Source: Nemertoderma westbladi
Lineage: Eukaryota > Xenacoelomorpha > Nemertodermatida > Nemertodermatidae
Length of the DNA stretch: 64,000 nt
Direction of reading: 5' to 3'
Assembly: GCA_032718475.1 (NCBI GenBank)
Contig: JAUCBJ010006781.1
Coordinates: 1-64,000, forward strand
The notes under the pieces are model-generated. The model saw nothing but the letters and a program-made list of their open reading frames with translations. It was not told the DNA's origin and searched no databases. Position 1 is the stretch's first letter. Every line of letters starts with the position of its first letter. Shown piece by piece: positions 28,982 through 40,345 of this stretch. Position numbers and translations under genes: made by a program.

Positions 28982-31086
28982 TCAAAAAGACAATTTGTCT
29001 ATTTGTATCAACGTTTTAGCACTCATAATTCCCGCTTCAATTAGTGCTAACTTGGTGGTTGAGCGTACACCCAACATGTGTTTCAGCGTAGCCATATAAG
29101 GATTCAAAGCAACAGCAAGGTTATTTGTAAGCCATGATTCGCAACTGTAGTAAATGTTACCATTGCTGCCTCCCATACACGTTTTTTCACCATGAAAGGC
29201 ACATTTTTGTTTTTGTTTATAAAGCTATGAAATTTGTTGATTTCTGCAGATTTGAGAGCAATGTGTTCCTTTACCTGATCAACAATATTCGCATTAAATA
29301 TTGGAGTACCTAAATAAATATAGCGGTTAGAATGTCTTATTGTAACACCATTTAATCAGAAAGGTGTTGCATCGTCAGTGTTAACTGTTGGTAACAGCGA
29401 TTTATCCTCACCAAGTTTCATATTTAATTGATTAGCATGTTCCACAAAACGATGAAGTTTTGACTCCATGGCATTCCGATTTGTAGCCAACACTACCGTG
29501 TCATCCATCAGGAGAAAGATAACAAATAGCAATAACCATAAGTCTGGACCAAAATTTTTTGGTAATCTGTTGGTAAGTCGTCCACATAAAATGTAAATTG
29601 TGGACATGAGTCAGCTCCGCCTTGAGCTACCCCTACTGTGGAATCTATAACAGTTTCTCCTAGGAGCGCCCGAGTTGATCGTAGGCAATATGTTGCAGCT
29701 CGTAGAAACCGAGTTCCACATCTCTTATCCCTCAAATTCTCCAGCAATGTCTGTCTGTCTACACGATCGTAGGCTTTCACAAAGTCTATAAAGCATATAT
29801 ACAGAACATATCCCTTCGCCCGGGCTACATCGATAATCAAGCACAATGCAACCTGATGGAACTCACAACCCATAGAGGGTTATCCTGTAATGCTGTAGTC
29901 TACTTGAAAGTAATGTTCATATAGTTTTTTCAGAGCATCGAGGATTTGTATGCCTCTCTAATTGTTTGGATTTTCTCGTGGCCGCTTCTTAAAAATGGTA
30001 AATAACTTCCCAAGCATCCATGCATTAGGATAAACCATACCAAAAATTGTATTCATCAATTTAACGAGAAAATCTACCCAAATTGGGGGCAGCAACTTCA
30101 GGATTGCAGCAGAAAAACTATCTAAACCTGGCACTTTGTCCTTCAGTTTCCTCAGTGCACCTAACATTTCATTATAGGTGAAATCATCATCTAGCACAGG
30201 TACATAATATGGACATATGGAATTTGTTTCAAGTGTCAGTATGTTTAAATAGATTTTTAAAATGTATTTTGAAATCGGTTTCACTCGGTTTATTGTTTAC
30301 CTGCACATTGGATGAAGGGAATTTACCTTTCCAGTCAATCATTTTCCATCACATTAACCCATTTTCGATTTGAATCCACCCATCTGTCACTGCACTTTCT
30401 TCCCCCTTTCACCCGGGTTTTTTGACAAGTCACATAAATCCTCTCATTTACGTTTGCGTTTTCATTTTCGTTTTCCGTAATATCAATGTCAGTTTGCAAT
30501 ATTTCATTGATGTCGTATGGAGGCGGGAGGTTCTGAATGAAAGCATCCACATCAATATCGGAAGCACGAATTGGTTGTTTACAATTTGAGCGCTTGGTTT
30601 CATTATATGTGCCAAGAAGTAAGCTTCGCATTAGAATTTCTTCAATACATATTGGTTGGTTCTGACTTCATTGATAAAGTTAATATAGCATGGTCAGACC
30701 ATACTGGCAGGTCTTTTAGAATATATTGGTTCTGACTTCATTGGTAAAGTTAATATAGCATGGTCAGACCATACTGGCAGGTCTTTTAGAATATCACAGT
30801 CATGCACGTTTGCTAAACGTGAGCGAGATATAAAAACCCAATCTAATTCAGAAGTCCACATGTCCCCTTTCTGGAAGGTATTTTCACCTATAAACTGTAT
30901 CTGTGTAGGAAGTACATATAAATGGATCAATGGAATAATTCCAGACTCAGATAATAAATGTGTTAACGCTTTCCCATGGGAATTTGTGACATTATCTAGG
31001 TTATCATTGTATGAGATCCAGTCAGGGATTGTAAGGAAACGCGATACATCATGTATCCTTGCATTGAATTCATCTAACATTAACAC
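28982..31086 (-). pseudogene. LINE endonuclease/reverse transcriptase, multiply broken
   Basis: In minus-strand order: an endonuclease piece at 31086-30694 (DEFNARIHDVSRF, GDMWTSELDWVFISRSRLA, DLPVWSDHAILTL); a region at 30631-30335; an RT start at 30284-29958 (FTYNEMLGALRKLKDKVPGL, the usual KSPGLD-like turn); RT core at 29873-29508 (YICFIDFVKAYDRVDRQTL, GVAQGGADSCPQFTFYVDDL); LLMDDTVVLATN at 29525-29490; and a C-terminal YYSCESWL...KHMLGVRST at 29176-28982. Stops, frame changes and a 70-bp duplication at 30661-30800 disable it. It is a non-LTR element in the channel-gene intron; its clade is not resolved. Confidence 0.8.
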
Positions 31087-31483
31087 CTTTTTTCTGCATT
31101 TTGTTTAGTAATTTCCTGTATGGTTGAAAACAATTCTGGTCTATAGAAAGGTGAGTCGCTAGGTGCAATGTAGATACCTCCAATAATCTGGCTTGCAGTT
31201 TAATTGCAACCAAATCTGGTCCTTATAATTATCAATACAGCGGACTTTGTTATAAAGCCAGTCTTTTATCCATCGCTACCCCACCACGATTTGTTCTCCT
31301 GGAATCAGTGAGCTTAAAACAACATAGAAACCTGGAAGAGAAAAATGAGTTGAGTTTTCAGCTCACTCAGTATTATTATATCAAAGTTAACTGCGAAGTT
31401 TATAAAAGGATAAGAATCCAGTTTTTAAACATTACCATTTATATTCTAATATGCAATTAATAGTTTTTCATGTTGTATCCCCT

Positions 31484-32497
31484 TTAACGAAAAAACTGTG
31501 GCTGAAAACGATCTACGACTGTACCTTCAACCATGTCAACTTTCTCCCATGAGTCATACAACACATTTCTTCCGGCGTTTTCCTTTTCCTTTTCTCTTTT
31601 CATCGAATATTTCAACCGCTGTAACTCCTTCCAAACTAATGGGTGCTGCTCTTTATTAATGGAAACTGATTTACTTCCATCGATCTCCTTCAGAAGTTTC
31701 GATTTCTCTAAAATTGCAAATTTATCTTTTTTCTCATCTAAACCCACCAAAATTGCCGTTTCACATCTGATTTCTGTACAGGTTGATAAATCGTTTTAAT
31801 GATCGCTGGGTCACTTTATCTTTATCTGTTGAAACTGTGTTACCATTTATTGTAAGTGTTGAACCCTCCGTAACACCCGTTAATATCAAATTGTTTTGCC
31901 TCTTTTCCACATCTATCGAGTCAAGGAAGAATTGGTGCTGTGCTACAGCATCCTTCATAAAAGCAACTTCACATTTTAGTTTATCATTTTCGTCCGTAAC
32001 CTTCAACACTCATTCCTGTAACATCACTCATTTCTCATCAATAGATTCCACACGCGACGATAACATTGTATTGCCTCTGTAAATTGTGTCATTGCATTCT
32101 GAAGTAATTGGTTGAACTCGTGTTTTAAGTCACCCATTGTTAATGACGTTAGTGGGACATTGTCCACTGGAGTGGGATTAGGTCTCGTATATTGATAGGG
32201 AGCAGAAGGTCCAGTGTTTGAGGAGGAGAATTGCCCCACATTTACCACCTAATTTGGGATAACCATTTGATGATTCAATACCAATGGTGTATTTGACAAT
32301 TGGCTACCACCACTGAACAACAGACTATTAATTATCCAACTGGGATCGATATATTGGAGATTGGCTTCCCGCATTAAGCAATGGAGGCTGTATAACACCT
32401 GGTGATGGCGACAACGACAGTGTTGATTCAGCGGTGGTTTACTGGTACTTGTTGCACTCCCACTACTGGTAGTGCTAGTTTTCGCTACTCCATTCAT
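31484..32497 (-). pseudogene. LINE ORF1-like remnant
   Basis: Upstream of the LINE endonuclease on the minus strand, broken frames read SLTMGDLKHEFNQLLQNAMT, then a coil-like DENDKLKCEVAFMKDAVAQH and EKRQNNLILTGVTEGS. The RQNNLILTGV string matches the start of the RRM-like domain in L1/Tx1-type ORF1 proteins, preceded as expected by a coiled coil. Stop codons at about 32010 and 31750 break it. It is probably the first ORF of the LINE at 28982-31086. Confidence 0.6.
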
Positions 32498-32699
32498 TGC
32501 TGTACCACATATCCCAAGCGAACAACTGTCACAAACTCCACCGGGTTTCAGCCATTGTTGATGTCGGTTACAAAATTTAAAGTATACATTATATTATACC
32601 GACAGTTTAGGGTATAGATTTCAGCATTTTGACATTGAGATGCTATGCCGCCAGCTTAACAAAAACATTTTGTTACCACCATGAACTCTACAATAGTCA

Positions 32700-34560
32700 A
32701 GCCCAATGTAGCGTGCATTAAGAAAGCTATGCTGGCTTATCAACAAAGTTGCACCACCAAAACTGAATATCCCGCATGAGTTTTGTGAGATTATCCACAT
32801 CTTCAAGGCCAGTGTTCTTTAGGAGGCGTCTCACAAAAGTCATGGGCTGTCCACCATGCTTATTTTCTCTATGGGGGTTCCAAAGCAAAAGATTGTGCAC
32901 ATGTTTGTCCTCACGGTGAAATCATTGTCCTGCAAAGTGGAGGCGGCTTTGCTCTAGTGTCAAGCTTATGGGAACCAATGAGACATATCCAATGTTATAT
33001 ATTGTCTTATTGGAGATGTGTGCATTGTACTTGACACAGTGAACCCAACATAGCCTTCTTATGAATGTGCCATCCAGAGATTTGGTGTCCTCAGCAGTTA
33101 GAGCCCAGTTATAGCAGGAGTTGAACTACCATAGAGGAGTACTGGAACAACTACTGCTGATCTAAATCTAAAAAGTGATATAACTTCCAAATCCTGTAAA
33201 GCCCATTCAAAGCTGCCTATCCCTTTCCCTTCGTATTCGCAGGTCCTCACCTGACTTCCGGATCTATGATCCCATTTAACAGAAGTCATCCATATGCTCA
33301 AGCATACCATCCTTTGAGCTTATGCTCATCTGGTCAGAGATTCACTGAGGACTTTCAATGTCAACTGTCAAAATTTTGGTCTTTTTGGAGTTAACAAAAA
33401 GACCAATACAAGAAGCAGCTTATTCTAGTGAGCTGTGAGCCCGTTGGGCTCCCTCTAGTGATTCTGAGAGTACTCAAGTAATACGTCAAGAAAGTATAGA
33501 TCAATTAGGTACACGGCAGGATTTCTGGACGTCTGGATTCGACTTCTGGAGCCAGTAGGTGGGGTGGAGTTATTATCATCCCATCATCATTATGATGATT
33601 TAAGTTCATTCATAGAATATAGTCAACCACTATTATGAATAAGAATGGAGCATGTATGTCTCCCATGGAGGTCTCCCCATAACACGAATAGTTCTTTGTC
33701 ATCATCAACAGTAGACACAAATATCGTTGAACCTATCCTGATATGATATGTTATATTGATCTGATGGCTGCAATAATTTCATTAGGCATCCCATAAAAAA
33801 GGTATACTGAACATACTTGAGCGGGAGACTGAATCAAAGGCCGTGAATATGTCAACAAAGATAACAGCCAGATGCCTGCCTTTCTTATTTGATAACTTTT
33901 AAATTATCTTTCTAAGTGCCAATATAGGTTCCATGGCCCACCTCCTTTACAGAACCCATTCTGATTTCCATGTAGCAGTCTCTCAATGGGATCCCTGATG
34001 CGATTTATTAGAATTCTATTGTATAGCTTTGCAGCATTCGAGATCAATGAGATTCCCCAAAAAGAACCATAGAGTGTTAGATTGCCCTTCTTGGGAACTG
34101 GCACTTATTTGTTTTCATTTCTTGTGGGACTCTTGTTGTTCTGTATATGTCTACTATGATGGGATAGATGAGCTCCAAATACTCTGGTATTTTAAAGACC
34201 TCAGGGGAACACCATCTACTCCACTGGCACGATTGGTCTTATTGCTCTTTGCAGCAGCCTTCACTTTAGCAAAGGAGATATTGCCAATGGAAATATCTGG
34301 GAATACATACTCAGGCACTTTTACTTCTATAAAGTTATCAGGCAATACCCTGTCGTTATTGAGGAGCTTTTCAAAGTGGATCTTCAAACCATTGAGGCGA
34401 TCAGCTAGTGATTCTGCCTTAACCTTGGTTTTGGGTTGGCTTTCCACCCAGTCAGCAATTTGATCGATTTCAATGCTTGGGATAATTGCCTGCTGTCAAC
34501 GGCATCATTGATGGCATCAACCTGTTTGTTTCCTGTAGATTAAAAACAGTGGCAATGGAT
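32700..34560 (-). pseudogene. RTE-type LINE fragments, copy 1
   Basis: Minus-strand frames include a pre-RT segment at 34447-34154 (ISIGNISFAKVKAAAKSN, NRASGVDGVPLRSL), an RT segment at 34104-33904 (MPVPKKGNLTLYGSFWGISL, NRIRDPIERLLHGNQNGFCK) and weaker C-terminal pieces to about 32700. Nucleotides 32727-33550 align with the better-preserved copy at 55556-56440. The element is broken in many places and sits in the channel-gene intron. Confidence 0.75.
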
Positions 34561-34609
34561 GACGCGCTTAGTGATTTGGTCTATTTTTTCCAATGCTGCA
34601 TTTGAAATC

Positions 34610-36240
34610 CTCTACGGTAAGGGCTATCCTACGGCCTACAAATATACTAGTACGAAGCTATAGAATATCTCTAACCGTAAAGTCCAGTCGTATACCGCTT
34701 ACCAGATCCTAGTAACAATGTATCTTACCGTAAGATCTAGTAATGAAACGGGCTCGTACAGTATCTGACAACAAATCCCAGTCCAGGGTATCTAAACAAA
34801 CAGATACAATACACAAACTACTACTAGCGAGGAGCAGAGCCTAGTGTCTATTCTATGTACGTGAGCGGGTCTAATGCCTACGAACTAGACAAAAGGAAAC
34901 CTGTCCTCTAATCGGTATGGCAGATGTACAGTTACAGTAACAGACCAAACTCACGGGAAAACAATCCCCACGCAGCGAATCCTAACTATCACTGACAGTC
35001 CTAAATACCGTAACTTGCCGCGGTGTGATTTATATGGTTTATATACGAGCTAGTGGGTTAACAGACCTAGCGTAACAATACTGATCCCCTGTACAAAATC
35101 AGGGTCGTGCCTAATTTAACAATACCGCTGCTCAGACAAACAACAGTTTAATAACGAAATAAATACTCCTTTTTGCCGTAACTAAATATCAGATCCTAAA
35201 TTTACAAATACTAACAGTGAGTTATATATATATATTCCGCCTAAAGTAATCTAAAGTGCACTATCTAGTAGAACTCTAAGGGTAAATATGTTTTAGGGTG
35301 TGTGTGTGTGGGTGTGTTACAATAAAACAATTTTGGTGTATATCATTTTACTAGGTTTTAGTGATTTTCTGACCAAAACAATACCGTGCACTAGCTACGA
35401 AAATAAGCTAGTCGCGTTTTGTAGAACTTTATACTTACAAATGATGTCAAAGCTCTCTCCTTCCTATCCACAACTCAACCGGGCAACCACGGTGTTAGTA
35501 ACTACACCCGTGATCGGCACAAATACCAGATTCTGGTTGTAAGATTAGAAATAGGGGTTAATTGCTACCGTACGTTAGCTGATCTGGTATACAAATTTGA
35601 TTCTAGAACTTTGTTGCCGCGGTGGTTAGCAGCAATACCTATCAGTACGTGGCAAGGCGCGGTAGGATATTAATAAACCTCCCTAGGCCAAGCGGAGTGC
35701 CGGTAGCAGAAATACTCCTTGCCTGATCAAATAACTAAGTTCAGACAGGGGGGGGGGGGGGGGGGGTACTAATGTATATTCTACAAAGCGAACCGGTACC
35801 AAACGGTCAGTGGTGCGAATCACTAAATTATGGAACATATGCTGTCTGTACCTAATGTGTACTCGCGTACTGACGGACGGCAATAGTTCGCACCTGTGAG
35901 GTATACAGGTTAACCCAGGGATTTGCAGTACTGACGGGGGGGGGGGGGGGGGGGGGGGGTTGTCTGAATCTAACTATTTGATCCTAAATTTTGCGGCGTC
36001 CCAGAACGGTGTCACGCTTACCCTGATCTATAGGTCTTACGTCGGGCAAGGACGTCAAACAAAGTCTTACCTTCCTCGGAAATCAGGCGCTGCATGGCAA
36101 GGTGGAGTATTTCGAAGGGCGAAGGGGGTGCGCGGTCTAAGCTAATGTGGGCGCTAGCGTGTTGTGGACATCATTCCCTGCGTTGCTGACGGCCTAACGG
36201 TCTAGGTGGCCATCTTCCTAATGCTTGGCTGTCCCAAAGG
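34610..36240 (-). repeat. LTR-like copy related to the Bel/Pao LTR
   Basis: A block at 34971-35040 shares GCAGCGAATCCTA and CCGCGGTGTGATTTATATGG with the left LTR of the Bel/Pao element, with the TATA-like box in the same minus orientation. No internal retroelement ORF is next to it, so it may be a solo LTR of a related family. Its outer limits are guessed. Two runs of about 23 G lie at 35750 and 35938. No gene is seen. Confidence 0.4.
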
Positions 36241-36365
36241 TGGACGTTTAGAAATATACATGTTCAGAAGTTTACAGTATATTTACAGTTTAGCAACTGT
36301 GTTGTACGCACCTCATTGGTTTATCTAATTATACAAAATGAAAATAAATTGCCCAAAATGCAAAT

Positions 36366-36443
36366 TTCCCGACTGGGATTCGAACTCGTAACCTATCTGT
36401 AATGCAACCAATGCCTTAACCATCTGACCACTACGCCATGAGA
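36366..36443 (-). repeat. tRNA-derived SINE head
   Basis: The minus strand reads ATGGCGTAGTGGTCAGATGG...TTAAGG (A-box region) and GAGTTCGAATCCC (B box). The T stem and acceptor do not pair well, so a SINE is more likely than a tRNA gene. The tail contains AAACCAATGAG, as does the tail of the copy at 9136. Confidence 0.6.
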
Positions 36444-37341
36444 TTAACTACGGGTTTTATGTGTACCAATATGAATAGGCATATTACATTACTGTAATTT
36501 AATCAAAATGCGTCGGATTTTAGAAAGTTTTTACGTTAAACTACAAATGCTATCTTATAGTGAAATAATTCATCACTGCATGTGCAGTTGGATTCATCAA
36601 AAGACCAATTCCACGTCCACCATTGCTACTATCATCTGCTGATGCGAGGGCAAGTCGCCAACCACCACCAACTCATCAGTCTCTCTAGTCTGCATTCGGT
36701 GTGCTTGAATACCTATGCTTATCTGCCAAGGCAGACAGCTCACGTTGTCGTATTGGGGACCCGAGTGTTAGGGTGTTAACTGAGGCTAGTCTAGTAACTT
36801 GCCTCAGGTTCTGTGTGTCCGGTAATTCACTGGCCTCTAGTGGCCGGACCTCCTCAGTCCTCAGTACCAATTTAAATCCATAGTGTGAGTTGGTGGTGCT
36901 TTTTTGCCGAATCAGCTCTCGGGGCAAATACCACACACTGCTTTGTCATTCCACAGGGTGGTTGTCGTAGTGGAGTCAGATATGAGGCCCCACCACCCAT
37001 ACCTACTCTGATGCACATGACCCACCATTGGCTATGCATCTCATCTGCTGGGCCATGCCAAATATATGGGCCCTTAATCCAGGACCAAGGGCGTCCTTAT
37101 CCCAGAATGAAGGGGGTCCTAGTTACAGGACCAGATTTGCCCTGAGTAAGAAGGTAAATGCAGCCACAGTTGGCACCCCCTTTATGCTGCATTGAGGTGG
37201 CAAGTTTTCTTGATCAATGACCTAAATACCTGACCTGACCTGTAGCTAGGGTCCGAAATTCTACAAAATTTCACAAATCAATAATGACATATTTAGATGA
37301 GAAATGGAGATTAACATAGATATAAAACATATACTATTTAC
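36444..37341. other. Intronic DNA, no gene seen
   Basis: Moderate-GC stretch (36580-37200) with short open frames on both strands that lack recognisable motifs. It is probably part of a dispersed repeat, but no family was recognised. Confidence 0.35.
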
Positions 37342-37702
37342 CCATAATCTTCTAATTTTCTCAGCCACACTGAATTGTTCTTCTTCCGCCCAGGCCATCT
37401 TTGTTCCACTGAACCTCTCCTTCATCCAGCCATTCATCCTCTTAACCGTCTTCCTTCCAGGACCAGCTAATCCACGTCTTCCTAACGAATTGTATCTTAT
37501 TTCTCTTCCCTCGTTTTCTGCCATCCTTTGAGCTCCTTTGGACAGCATCCGACTCGACTTGGTGTGACGCAGATAATCCGATATGGCGGTGAGGAGGACT
37601 GTCAATAGATTGAAGAAGACGCACATCAGCACGTAGATCTGGAGTACAGACATTGCTCCAGCCGGGTGGACGCTGAACACAGTAGCTATACAGCTGATCT
37701 CT
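37342..37702 (-). CDS. Pentameric ligand-gated ion channel exon (M2-M3 and loop)
   Basis: The 361-bp exon has a good acceptor (TTTCTGTATTTCACAG) and donor (TTATGG|GTAAAT). It reads EISCIATVFSVHPAGAMSVL and QIYVLMCVFFNLLTVLLTAI, then SDYLRHT, matching the M2-M3 linker and third membrane helix of Cys-loop-type channels. A basic cytoplasmic loop follows (RRGLAGPGRKTVKRMNGW...EKIRRLW). It begins with one base completing an Arg codon split from the exon at 38214-38388 and ends in phase 0. The cytoplasmic loop totals about 110 residues with the start of the M4 exon, within the family's range. Confidence 0.7.
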
Positions 37703-38213
37703 CTGTGAAATACAGAAACATCATCTAAACAATGATTTATCGGTTAGATATTGAAATTAGAAACAGCTACACACCAGATCTTCATAATATAACTTGAAAA
37801 ATAATATTTATTTTTGTGTATTAAAATTCGCCGTCCTCGTTGGCACGGACTTGGATTCGGGGATGGTGTGGGGCTGCTCGGACAAGACAGACAATACAGA
37901 CTTCTGCATCATATATGCTGCTTAATAGAGACTTTATTAAATATTAAATATCTCAATAAATAAAACTAATAATAATAATGTATAACCATTATTATTATAA
38001 TACTTATTAATAATTAATTAAAAAATATATATATATTCAACTGTAAAATTCAATTGTGTGTTGTGCTAATTATAGTATTAATAAATATTAATACTTACGT
38101 ATTAATAATACCTGTGATATTGGTAAATTAGACCTGCATCAGAAACAATATTGTTAAAATAACATTTGAATAGTTTTTGGAAAGTTTGGCCTGTACAATG
38201 CTACAGTATTTAC

Positions 38214-38388
38214 CTCCACATTACAACCATTGAAGTAGTGACTCTCGCATTAATAGCTCGCCCATCCACCCAAAATGTTGACCAGCTGATACACACATGG
38301 AAGAAGCTAGGAAGAAACAACGAAACCATGGGGGCAATGGAGTCACGTGTGAAAAATAGTGTCATCTTCAGATGGAATTCCAGATCAC
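38214..38388 (-). CDS. Pentameric ligand-gated ion channel exon (M1-M2)
   Basis: After TTTAATGTCTTTGCAG the exon reads GDLEFHLKMTLFFTRDSIAP, MVSLFLPSFFHVCISWSTFW and VDGRAINARVTTSMVVMW. The LPSF..V.ISW.SFW.D..A..ARV pattern is the hallmark of helix M1, the short M1-M2 loop and helix M2 in anion-type pentameric channels. The donor is TGGAG|GTAAAT (phase 2), compatible with the next exon. The pore sequence suggests ARV rather than the acidic ring of cation channels, so an anion channel is the better guess. This exon is the strongest evidence for the gene. Confidence 0.8.
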
Positions 38389-38649
38389 CTGCAAAGACAT
38401 TAAATTTCATGTTGAGGCCATGCCACTCTACATGATTTGCCAATTTTTGTTTTTTTAATGTTTTTAATGCTTTCATAGTTTTCACAGGCATTTCTCCTAA
38501 TTACAGTGCCATAACCCAGACTCAATCATACATATCACCATTACTCCTTCTAACTCAGAAATCTTGTTGTAGTTGCCATTATTGGTTGTGATGAAACCAT
38601 GTTATTTTTTTTACGCCTATAAAAGTAAGTACTTTGTAGTACATCTCCT
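38389..38649. other. Intronic DNA, no gene seen
   Basis: Short intronic stretch between the channel exon and the hAT element's target site. Confidence 0.3.
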
Positions 38650-38657
38650 CTGACCAC

Positions 38658-40142
38658 CAGGGGCGCCGGAAGCACGGGGGCAGCTGCCCCCCTGCCCTTA
38701 TGACAGGGGGGCAGGGGGGCAGCAATGTGCCTCTCCAGAATTAACTCACACAACGGAAATGGCCCACACTAACTGACTATTAATTAATATATGTAAAATC
38801 GTTGCAAAAATGTTGAAGTTACATTATCAGCCAGACTAGATAGGATTCACTGGTGGCCAAAGGAAGATTACCTTAGCTAAATATAAGAATATATAAGGAA
38901 TACAACACAATGACGAAATTACAAAAAAGGAAAAAACTACCCCAGGAGGCCGCATGTCTGATTTTGTAATTCATTCGAAAACTCCCATAGAGGTTACAAA
39001 TATGTGAGAGAAGAAGAGGCTCCTTGTTGAATTTTCTGAATCAATTGACTCGACATGTCAATCACTCAAGAAACGATTTGACCAAGAAGACCTCAGACAC
39101 CTGCGAAATATAGAACAGTGCTTGTTGGGTGCTGCTAACAAGGAAGGAACTCTAGATGATGTCCAAGAGAAACTCGCCCATTTCTCTAAGCTAATTAAAG
39201 TCGATATGTTGACTGAAGAGCTTCGAGAATTACCTGTCCATATCAAAATTCACCACAAAGATAACTCTATACCAATCACAAGAGTAACTAAACTTAACAC
39301 ACTATGTGAAATTCTAGCATCCAAAGAAAGTAGCAAGGAATTCATGCCAGAGTTATGTAAGTTAATTGCAGCTATACAATTCGGTGGCACTTGCATCTGC
39401 TGCAGCAGAGCGCAGTTTCAGTGCCATGCGATGCATAAAATCAAGGCTGCGATCCAAAATGTCAGCCAACAGTCTAAGCAATAGAATGTTTGCCGTACTT
39501 CAGAAGGAACGCATTGACAACATCGTTTCTGAATAAGTCGCTAGGGAATTTATTGTAAAAACTGATAGGCGGAAAAAATATTTCGGGAAATTTTAACTAA
39601 ATTATCGTGAGTCATTCAATTTTATAATTCCAATCTCATTTCAATTATATAACTGGCAAACATTCTGCTGTTTAGGCTGTAATTATTATATTAATTAGTG
39701 CAATATTTCATACAAATTTTTTTTAATGTACGTATGTGTATACAGTATATTTTGTATGTATTGACTTTTATGTTATGCAATACACTGCAAACTTGTAATT
39801 AATAAGTAAGATTATTATTTAATACTTAATCCGTTTGAATTTTTTTCACTAAATTGTAATATTATTATCTTATTATATAAAAGTTCATCTTAATTCATTC
39901 AATTTTAAATCTCCTTTTAATTATATATTTGGTAAACATTCTGGTGCTTAGGCTGTAATGATTATCCTTAATTAGTGCAATATTTAAATGTTTCCAATGC
40001 AAACTTGTTAATTAATAAGTATTATTAAATACATCCCATTTAAATTTTTTTGTAACTTTTTTTATAATATTATTATTGTATTAAAAAAGTGCCCTTTTTT
40101 AGCAGCTGTCCCCGTCGCACAAATTTGCTTCCGGCGCCCCTG
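38658..40142 (+). mobile_element. hAT DNA transposon with 8-bp target-site duplication
   Basis: Perfect 16-bp terminal inverted repeats, CAGGGGCGCCGGAAGC at 38658 and its complement ending at 40142, are flanked by the 8-bp direct repeat CTGACCAC at 38650-38657 and 40143-40150. Terminal CAGNG repeats and 8-bp duplications are diagnostic of hAT elements. The 1485-bp body carries only the C-terminal end of a transposase. It lies in the intron between the channel exons at 38388 and 43044. Confidence 0.92.
39110..39600 (+). pseudogene. hAT transposase C-terminus remnant
   Basis: The + strand reads HFSKLIKVDMLTEELRELPV and LCEILASKESSKEFMPELCK, followed by the dimerisation region in shifted frames (AERSFSAMRRIK-like codons near 39405-39440, then SLSNRMFAVLQKERIDNIV). 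Family hAT transposases of the ZMYM1-like type end this way. Frameshifts and loss of the N-terminal BED finger and catalytic core make it non-functional; the element would depend on a relative. Confidence 0.75.
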
Positions 40143-40282
40143 CTGACCACCACCTCATGGCCCACATAAATAGGTCTACAATATATAGATTGTTTGGTGT
40201 ATGGTGGGAGAAACATGATTATGGCTTTGAAAACATTAGGAGTGTTTAGAAAGTAAAGTTATCAATGAACGTGTGAAAGACG

Positions 40283-40345
40283 AAATACCAGAGGCAACCC
40301 GAAGGATCTTCTCTCTTGGCTGTTACCTTTAAGGCAGCTCAACAC
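40283..40345. repeat. Partial SINE copy related to 48690-48885
   Basis: AGAGGCAACCCGAAGGATCT and the following TCTCTTGGCTGTTACC resemble GGAGGCGACCCGAAGGCTCC and TCTTTCGATAGCTGCTACCC at 48685-48720. Only the 5' part is alike; the tRNA-like half is absent. Confidence 0.4.

Noticed and set aside
36582-37145. Several short open frames in a moderate-GC patch
   Set aside because: Frames on both strands overlap without recognisable motifs; probably part of an unidentified repeat.
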